Both the position numbers and the translations under genes were made by a program. A stretch of 64,000 nucleotides of DNA, from NCBI GenBank assembly GCA_017554445.1, contig JAFZIJ010000187.1, forward strand, positions 1-64,000. Reading direction: 5' to 3'. Below are positions 59,180 to 64,000 of this stretch, piece by piece. This stretch comes from Victivallales bacterium (GTDB taxonomy: Bacteria; Verrucomicrobiota; Lentisphaeria; Oligosphaerales; Oligosphaeraceae). How positions within the stretch are numbered: the stretch's first letter is position 1; each line of letters begins with the position of its first letter. Under the pieces are notes generated by a model that was not told the DNA's origin, made no database searches, and was given only the letters and a program-made list of their open reading frames with translations.

Positions 59180-60889
59180 GTGAGCAAAAAAGTTTTTGAC
59201 ATTCGAGTTGCCTGTATGTTTGCGGTGCTGTTGGTTGGGGCCGCCTGTGCTGAAGCCACCAAAGACGTAGGCGCGAGTCTAAAGATAGACCCGCGCCTTT
59301 CGTTGTCTGAGGAGCGGGAATACAAGTCGTGGGCGAGCTATATAAGGGCGCAATTATGCCGTGCTGACGAATCATTTGGTTTGAAGAACTATCATCAGTA
59401 TATCGGTGATGCGTTGAATTATGCGCCTGATTCAGAGTATCTTCTTGAGCAGTGGTGTCTTGGGCGGGATCTGGCTCGTCAGCCGGAACGTCATGCGGCC
59501 GATTTGAAGCCGATCTGGGAGGAGCATCCGGAAAGCATCCGTCTGACAATGCTTTATCTGGACTTGTTGATCCAGTCCGGGCAGGACAAGAAGGCATTGG
59601 AGGCGGTGCTGTTTTCGTTGGAGAGATGCGGTTGGCGTTCGGGTATTTTGACGCTTCGATACGTGGAATTGGCGCAGATAGGTGGACGTTCATCGTTTAT
59701 CGAGAAGAACTTGCGTCATGCGTTACATGTCTGTGAAGAGAAGGATTTGACATGTGCGCATGTGGCGGCGGCCTGCTATTGGCGGGATTGCCATAATAGC
59801 GAAAAAGAGTCCGCGCAAGCGGAAGGCGTTGGACGTTTTAAGCGGTTTACGTCCAATCTGTCGAGTTCGCGATATCGTCGCAAGAGCCTCTGGCATGCTC
59901 GCGAAGCGGCGTCATATCCAGAAGATTTAGATCAGATGTCTGCTTTTGCATTGTCAACTGTTTTCGGTAGTTTTGATGATTGGGAAGAGCAGATCGCTTA
60001 TCTGGAAGATCTGAAAGAGGCCAAGCCGACCATTGCGGATACCGTTTGGTATTTCATGGACTATGTCCATTCGATGCGTGAACTGGGCAGGACGGACGAA
60101 TTACGCAAGATGTTGGAGCAGGTTAAATTCGGACGTGACTGGAATCATCGTGTGTTGGAAGGTACGGCGGAGGCGTATCTGGAACTGAAGGATTATGATC
60201 GGGCTTGTGAAATGTTCGAGATGCTCTCACAGAAAGAGCCCGGCAATTTGCGTTACCGCTTGATGGTCGCCCACATCTGCCTGGCGAACGGTCAGAGCGT
60301 GAAAGGGCTTGCCGCCTTGGCGCCGTTGCGTGGCTTGCCGCCCGTGGGTTGCGAACTGAAGGCGCGGTTGCTGGCCCAGCATGGTGAACATGAAAAGGCG
60401 TATGGCGAATACATGGCGTTGCTGAAGATCAACGAAAAAGGCGATCTGCGCGACCAGTGGACGCCAAAGGCGTCCTTCTACGATGGGTTGGTCATGACCT
60501 GCCTCGGGCTGGATAAAAAGGATGAAGCTCTTCAGTATGTAAAAGCATTGTACGAATTAAATCCAGAAGATGCACATGGATGCAACTTCTACGGATATTT
60601 GCTGGCGGATTTCAATCGCGAATTGGACTTGGCGGAGAAGCTGGTCGGCAAGGCATTATTGGATGAGCCGGACAATCCGGCGTATCTGGACAGCATGGCG
60701 TGGATCCGCTATCGTCAGGGCCGTTACGCCGAAGCATTGGCAGAAATGTGCAAAGTGTTGGAAAATGACGGATTATCGCAGGATCCCGAAGGCGAGATCA
60801 GCGAGCATCTGGCGGCGATTCTGAAGGCGTTGGGCTATGACGCGACGGCCGAATACTACCAAAAGATAACGGACAATTTGAAGAAATAA
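59180..60889 (+). CDS. Secreted or periplasmic TPR protein
   Basis: 569 residues from GTG 59180 (AGAGG upstream; another GTG at 59141 is possible). Signal peptide DIRVACMFAVLLVGAACAEA. The chain is a superhelix of at least ten TPR-like pairs, clear in LEGTAEAYLELKDYDRACEM with FEMLSQKEPGN, and near the end LDEPDNPAYLDSMAWIRYRQ with GRYAEALAEM. Such proteins scaffold outer-membrane or envelope assemblies. No partner is indicated by neighbours. Confidence 0.75.
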   Translation: MSKKVFDIRVACMFAVLLVGAACAEATKDVGASLKIDPRLSLSEEREYKSWASYIRAQLCRADESFGLKNYHQYIGDALNYAPDSEYLLEQWCLGRDLARQPERHAADLKPIWEEHPESIRLTMLYLDLLIQSGQDKKALEAVLFSLERCGWRSGILTLRYVELAQIGGRSSFIEKNLRHALHVCEEKDLTCAHVAAACYWRDCHNSEKESAQAEGVGRFKRFTSNLSSSRYRRKSLWHAREAASYPEDLDQMSAFALSTVFGSFDDWEEQIAYLEDLKEAKPTIADTVWYFMDYVHSMRELGRTDELRKMLEQVKFGRDWNHRVLEGTAEAYLELKDYDRACEMFEMLSQKEPGNLRYRLMVAHICLANGQSVKGLAALAPLRGLPPVGCELKARLLAQHGEHEKAYGEYMALLKINEKGDLRDQWTPKASFYDGLVMTCLGLDKKDEALQYVKALYELNPEDAHGCNFYGYLLADFNRELDLAEKLVGKALLDEPDNPAYLDSMAWIRYRQGRYAEALAEMCKVLENDGLSQDPEGEISEHLAAILKALGYDATAEYYQKITDNLKK

Positions 60890-60965
60890 GACTGTCTGGC
60901 AGGGCGGTCGGCGGCGTTTCGCGAAATTTTATGGAAAAGCCGTTGAGATTACAGGTCGTGAAAGT

Positions 60966-60993
60966 TTGCACAACCGTGAAAATGGATTACAAT
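60966..60993 (+). promoter_or_regulatory. Candidate sigma-70 promoter of the NagB-like/PIG-L pair
   Basis: TTGCAC (60966-60971), 16 bp, TACAAT (60988-60993), about 92 bp before ATG 61085. Confidence 0.42.
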
Positions 60994-61084
60994 AATAGAC
61001 TGCCTGTTTATTATTAATTAAAGTAAAGCATGAAGCATCTTCATGCCGATGAAAACTCAAGTTTCAAACATGGAGGATTTTCAA

Positions 61085-62017
61085 ATGAGAAAGAAGAGTG
61101 TTGTGGCTCCCGACTGGTGGGATTATACGACGATCAGCGACGAGCTGGTGGCGGATGTCGCCCGCTTGACGGTTGAAGACATGGCGCAACTGAGCCGCCC
61201 GGGCTTCAAAGTCGTGATGTATGACACGATCGAAGAGTTCTATCTGGCTGAAGCTCTGGAATATATCGAAGCCTGGAAGCAGTCCTCCCCCGCGCATCCG
61301 TGCGGCGTCTGCGGACCGATCGGGCCGACGGAACAGCTGCCTCTCGTGGCGCGCATTGTGAATGCGACGGACATGAATCTTGCCAAATTGGACGCCCATT
61401 TCTGGGGCATGGACGAATGGGTCGAAAACGGCAAAGCCGTTCCGACGGATCATCCGCTCTCCTTCGCGAAATGCGATAAAGAGCTCTGCTTCAATCGCAT
61501 CCGTCCCGAACTCCGCATGCCGGAGAAGAACCTCCACTTCCCGACGGGCGATCTGGCGGCCTACAGCAAGACGTTCGATGACTTCCACTGCGTGTTGATG
61601 CAGGGCGGTCAGGGCGATACGAAGCATTGGGCTTTCAACGACCCGCTGCCGCGCAAAGGCGCTTATGTTGACAATCCGCCGACCCCCGAGCAGTATCGTC
61701 AATTGACGACGCGTATCGTCGATCTGCATCCTATGACGGTCATGCAGAATGCCCGTACGTCCGGCGGCGGCAACATCGCGCTGGTCCCGACGCAGGCGGC
61801 GACGGTCGGCCCGAAAGAAACGTGGAAGGCCGACAAGATCTCCATCTGGCAGGCCGGCTGCCACGACAACGCGTTCGGCATGCGCCTTTCGACGTTTATG
61901 ATCTCGAAGAAGATTGCGGACGCGGCGGTTCCGATGAGCCTGCTGGCCGACCACCCGAACGTCCAGTTCAACTTCTTCCGCCCCGGTATCGGCAAGTGCG
62001 AAGTTGAAATGCACTAA
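61085..62017 (+). CDS. NagB/SOL-like sugar-phosphate deaminase or isomerase family protein
   Basis: 310 residues from ATG 61085 (GGAGG eight bases upstream; ATG 61043 lacks a site). Segments [60 protein letters not shown] with PLSFAKC, and a late [20 protein letters not shown] correspond to the glucosamine-6-phosphate deaminase/6-phosphogluconolactonase fold. FWGMDEWV takes the place of the NagB loop with the catalytic Asp/Glu. It probably acts on an amino-sugar phosphate together with the PIG-L deacetylase that follows; the exact reaction is uncertain. Confidence 0.75.
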   Translation: MRKKSVVAPDWWDYTTISDELVADVARLTVEDMAQLSRPGFKVVMYDTIEEFYLAEALEYIEAWKQSSPAHPCGVCGPIGPTEQLPLVARIVNATDMNLAKLDAHFWGMDEWVENGKAVPTDHPLSFAKCDKELCFNRIRPELRMPEKNLHFPTGDLAAYSKTFDDFHCVLMQGGQGDTKHWAFNDPLPRKGAYVDNPPTPEQYRQLTTRIVDLHPMTVMQNARTSGGGNIALVPTQAATVGPKETWKADKISIWQAGCHDNAFGMRLSTFMISKKIADAAVPMSLLADHPNVQFNFFRPGIGKCEVEMH

Positions 62018-62028
62018 GAAGCTTAAAG

Positions 62029-62108
62029 CCAAAAGCTTAAAGCTTAAAGCAAAAGCCTCATTCGCCTGGAAGGCGATAGTTGAGGTAACCCCGCCCTTCA
62101 GGGCGGGG
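62029..62108. other. Short AAGCTTAAAGC repeats and two hairpins before the PIG-L gene
   Basis: Three AGCTTAAAGC-like repeats (62029-62050), an imperfect hairpin CGCCT-GG-AAGGCG inside CCTCA...TGAGG arms, and a perfect CCCCGCCC-TTCA-GGGCGGGG hairpin at 62089-62108. They fill the gap between the NagB-like and PIG-L genes. They could reduce read-through or form a structured leader. Confidence 0.6.
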
Positions 62109-62146
62109 GTAAAGAACTACAATAGAACCAATAAGGATAGAGACCA

Positions 62147-62932
62147 ATGAGCGACAAACCAGCAGTGATGGCGATCGTGGCGCATCCCGACGACATCGAG
62201 TTCATGTTCATGGGCACGCTTCTGATGTTGCAGCAGAAAGGCTGGGACATCCATTACATGACCGTCGCGAACGGAAACTGCGGAACGGCGGTTGACGACA
62301 GCGAAACGATCATCAATAAACGTCGCAATGAATGCCTGGCCAGTTGCGCGATCAGCGGCGCGATTTACCATCCGTCGATCTGCAACGATCTTGAAGTGTT
62401 CCATACGTGGGACATCATCAGCAAGGTCTTGAGCGTCATTCGTGACGTGAAGCCGAAAATCATCCTGACGCAGTCGATGGACGATTACATGGAAGACCAT
62501 GTGAACACATGCCGTGTGGCGGTGACAGCGGCTTTCTGCCGCGGGATGCTGAACGCGAAATGCAATCCGCCGCGGGAAGTCTTCCAGGACGATGTGACGT
62601 TGTATCATGCGATTCCGCATGGACTGATGGATCCGTATGGCCGGAAGATCGAGCCGGAGATGTACGTGAATGTGGCACCCATGATGAGCAAAAAATGGGA
62701 GCTTCTCAGCTGCCACAAGTCGCAGAAGGAATGGCTGGATGTCAGTCAGGGCATGGACGCCTACCAGAAGACGATGGAGGAGTTCATGCGCGAACTCGGA
62801 CAACGTTCGGGCAAGTTCGAATTTGCGGAAGGCTTCACACGCCGTTCGTATCTCGGCTATTCCGCGACGGATATCGACCCGCTGCGGGAAGCCTTGGGCG
62901 TGGATGTCGTATCCAATCCGAAGTACAAATGA
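62147..62932 (+). CDS. PIG-L (LmbE-like) family deacetylase
   Basis: 261 residues. Zinc motif AHPDDIEFMF near residue 12, second metal/active-site region LTQSMDDYMEDHVNTCRVAV, and the family C-terminal portion. These enzymes remove N-acetyl groups from GlcNAc-containing sugars or lipids. Pairing with the NagB-like gene suggests stepwise deacetylation and deamination of an amino sugar. The start follows AAGGA by about ten bases. Confidence 0.9.
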   Translation: MSDKPAVMAIVAHPDDIEFMFMGTLLMLQQKGWDIHYMTVANGNCGTAVDDSETIINKRRNECLASCAISGAIYHPSICNDLEVFHTWDIISKVLSVIRDVKPKIILTQSMDDYMEDHVNTCRVAVTAAFCRGMLNAKCNPPREVFQDDVTLYHAIPHGLMDPYGRKIEPEMYVNVAPMMSKKWELLSCHKSQKEWLDVSQGMDAYQKTMEEFMRELGQRSGKFEFAEGFTRRSYLGYSATDIDPLREALGVDVVSNPKYK

Positions 62933-62999
62933 CATGCGCATTTGGCTTGGGGGAGGATTAAGAAAAATAATGGAACACGTTTAATTGGAGCGAATTGAG

Positions 63000-64000
63000 A
63001 TGAAGCGGACAGTAGTGCGGGACGCGTTGTCCTGCCGTGATTTTGGCAGTGAGATGACAGTGGCTGGCTGGGTACGGACCCGGCGTGATTCAAAGGCAGG
63101 TTTTTCGTTCATCGAATTGAACGACGGCAGCTGCCAGGGAAATCTGCAAGTGGTTGCACCGACAAGTCTTCCGAATTACGATTCGGAAATCGTGAAGCTT
63201 CATCCAGGCGCTTCCGTGAAAGTCACCGGCACGTTGGTCGCTTCCGAAGGGAAGGGACAGGCCGTCGATCTCAAGGCGACGGATGTGAAGGTGCTCGGAT
63301 TCTGCGACCCGATGGAATATCCGCTCGGCAAGACGCGCATTTCCTTCGAGCGTCTGCGCGAAGTGGCGCATCTGCGGCCGCGTACGAACACGTTCGGCGC
63401 GGTGGCCCGAGTGCGCAACACGCTGGCGTTTGCGACGCATGAGTTCTTCCAAGGCCGCGGCTTCTACTATTTCAACGCACCATTGATCACCGCCAGCGAC
63501 TGCGAAGGCGCGGGCGAAATGTTCCAAGTGACGACGTTGGATCTGGAGAACCCGCCGCGCGACAAGGAGTCGGGCAAGGTCGATTATTCGCAGGACTTTT
63601 TCGGCCGTCCCGCGAATCTGACGGTCAGCGGCCAGCTGGAGGCGGAAACCTACGCCTGCGCGTTGGGCAGCGTCTATACATTCGGGCCGACGTTCCGCGC
63701 GGAGAACTCGAACACGACACGCCATCTGGCGGAATTCTGGATGATCGAGCCGGAAGTCGCCTTCGCGGATCTGCATGACGATGCGGATCTTGCGGAAGAT
63801 TTCCTTCGCCATCTGTTCCGCGCCGTCCTGACGAAATGCCCCGAAGAACTGAAATTCTTCAACGACCGTATCGAGAAGGGCCTGCTGGACAATCTGACGC
63901 GTCTGGCTGACGCGGAATTCACCCGCATCACCTACACGGAAGCCATCAAGATTCTCGAAAAGGCGGCGGACAAGTTCGAATTCAAGCCGAGCTGGGGCGT
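63000..64000 (+). CDS. asnS: Asparagine-tRNA ligase, 5' part (continues beyond window)
   Basis: 333 codons visible from ATG 63000 (GGAG nine bases upstream). The N-terminal OB-fold anticodon-binding domain (EMTVAGWVRTRRDSKAGFSF, IELNDGSCQGNLQVV) leads into the class II catalytic core with RPRTNTFGAVARVRNTLAFA, NAPLITASDCEGAGEMFQVT, LTVSGQLEAETYACALGSVY and TFGPTFRAENSNTTRHLAEF (motif 2 region). The Gly-Ala-Gly-Glu-Met and missing AspRS features favour AsnRS. It charges tRNA-Asn in the cytoplasm. Confidence 0.95.
   Translation, partial: MKRTVVRDALSCRDFGSEMTVAGWVRTRRDSKAGFSFIELNDGSCQGNLQVVAPTSLPNYDSEIVKLHPGASVKVTGTLVASEGKGQAVDLKATDVKVLGFCDPMEYPLGKTRISFERLREVAHLRPRTNTFGAVARVRNTLAFATHEFFQGRGFYYFNAPLITASDCEGAGEMFQVTTLDLENPPRDKESGKVDYSQDFFGRPANLTVSGQLEAETYACALGSVYTFGPTFRAENSNTTRHLAEFWMIEPEVAFADLHDDADLAEDFLRHLFRAVLTKCPEELKFFNDRIEKGLLDNLTRLADAEFTRITYTEAIKILEKAADKFEFKPSWG

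Noticed and set aside
1-64000. tRNA, rRNA, insertion sequences, prophage or attachment sites
   Set aside because: I looked for cloverleaf-like patterns, transposase or integrase motifs and long flanking repeats and found none that I could support by eye.

Overview
The window looks like a chromosome segment of a PVC-group bacterium, most likely Lentisphaerota (Victivallales-like, gut type). This is inferred from a Chlamydia-like type III secretion (T3SS) gene order, secreted glycan-active proteins of DUF4091, acetyl-xylan-esterase and beta-helix types, a 29-residue COX24/bS22-like ribosomal protein, and GC of roughly 50-55% by eye. No database search was possible, so the taxonomy is an inference. 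I saw no rRNA, tRNA, insertion sequence or CRISPR array.

Positions 1-27759 are an almost unbroken leftward (minus strand) T3SS locus. In transcription order: sctT, sctU, an ECF sigma factor, two small unknown genes, an LcrH/SycD chaperone, translocators sctE and sctB, an Ala-rich coiled-coil protein, three paralogous probable secreted proteins, a CesT-like chaperone, the secretin sctC, gatekeeper sctW and its probable chaperone, sctX, sctY, sctV, sctD, a YscE-like co-chaperone, needle sctF, a YscG-like chaperone, sctI, sctJ, sctK, sctL, sctN, sctO, and an unusually long repeat-rich sctP that runs off the left edge. sctQ, sctR and sctS are not in the window and may lie beyond it. The block D-E-F-G...N-O-P recalls Chlamydia, and W-chaperone-X-Y-V recalls Yersinia Ysc. 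One gene (AIM24-like) is inserted on the opposite strand between sctC and sctW.

Positions 27760-42072: bioB preceded by a tandem inverted repeat; a secreted beta-helix protein; an AT-rich acyltransferase; then a leftward five-gene operon (VIT/vWA protein with a GlyGly-CTERM-like tail, rhombosortase-like protease, orphan membrane-fusion lipoprotein, DUF4091 protein, CE7-type esterase) that ends at a strong terminator. Upstream of this operon is a textbook sigma-54 -24/-12 promoter with two tandem palindromes 90-110 bp upstream. The palindromes also overlap a sigma-70 promoter of the divergently encoded sigma-54 activator. I consider this the most interesting self-contained system in the window.

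Positions 42169-50536: a rightward YtfQRT/YjfF-type sugar ABC importer with a NagX/DUF5009 membrane protein and a secreted GH2 glycosidase, probably for galactofuranose-like or related sugars. Positions 50845-64000: a membrane Ser/Thr (pseudo)kinase with a SUMF1-like ectodomain, a DNA-alkylation repair pair (tag plus an MGMT-like gene), two secreted proteins of unknown function, the bS22-like gene, a TPR protein, a NagB-like/PIG-L pair, and the 5' part of asnS.

A family of GC-rich palindromes (core GACGGCG-TCC-CGCCGTC and compensated variants), single or in 28-34 bp tandem arrays, punctuates the window, mostly directly after stop codons and in the orientation of the upstream gene.
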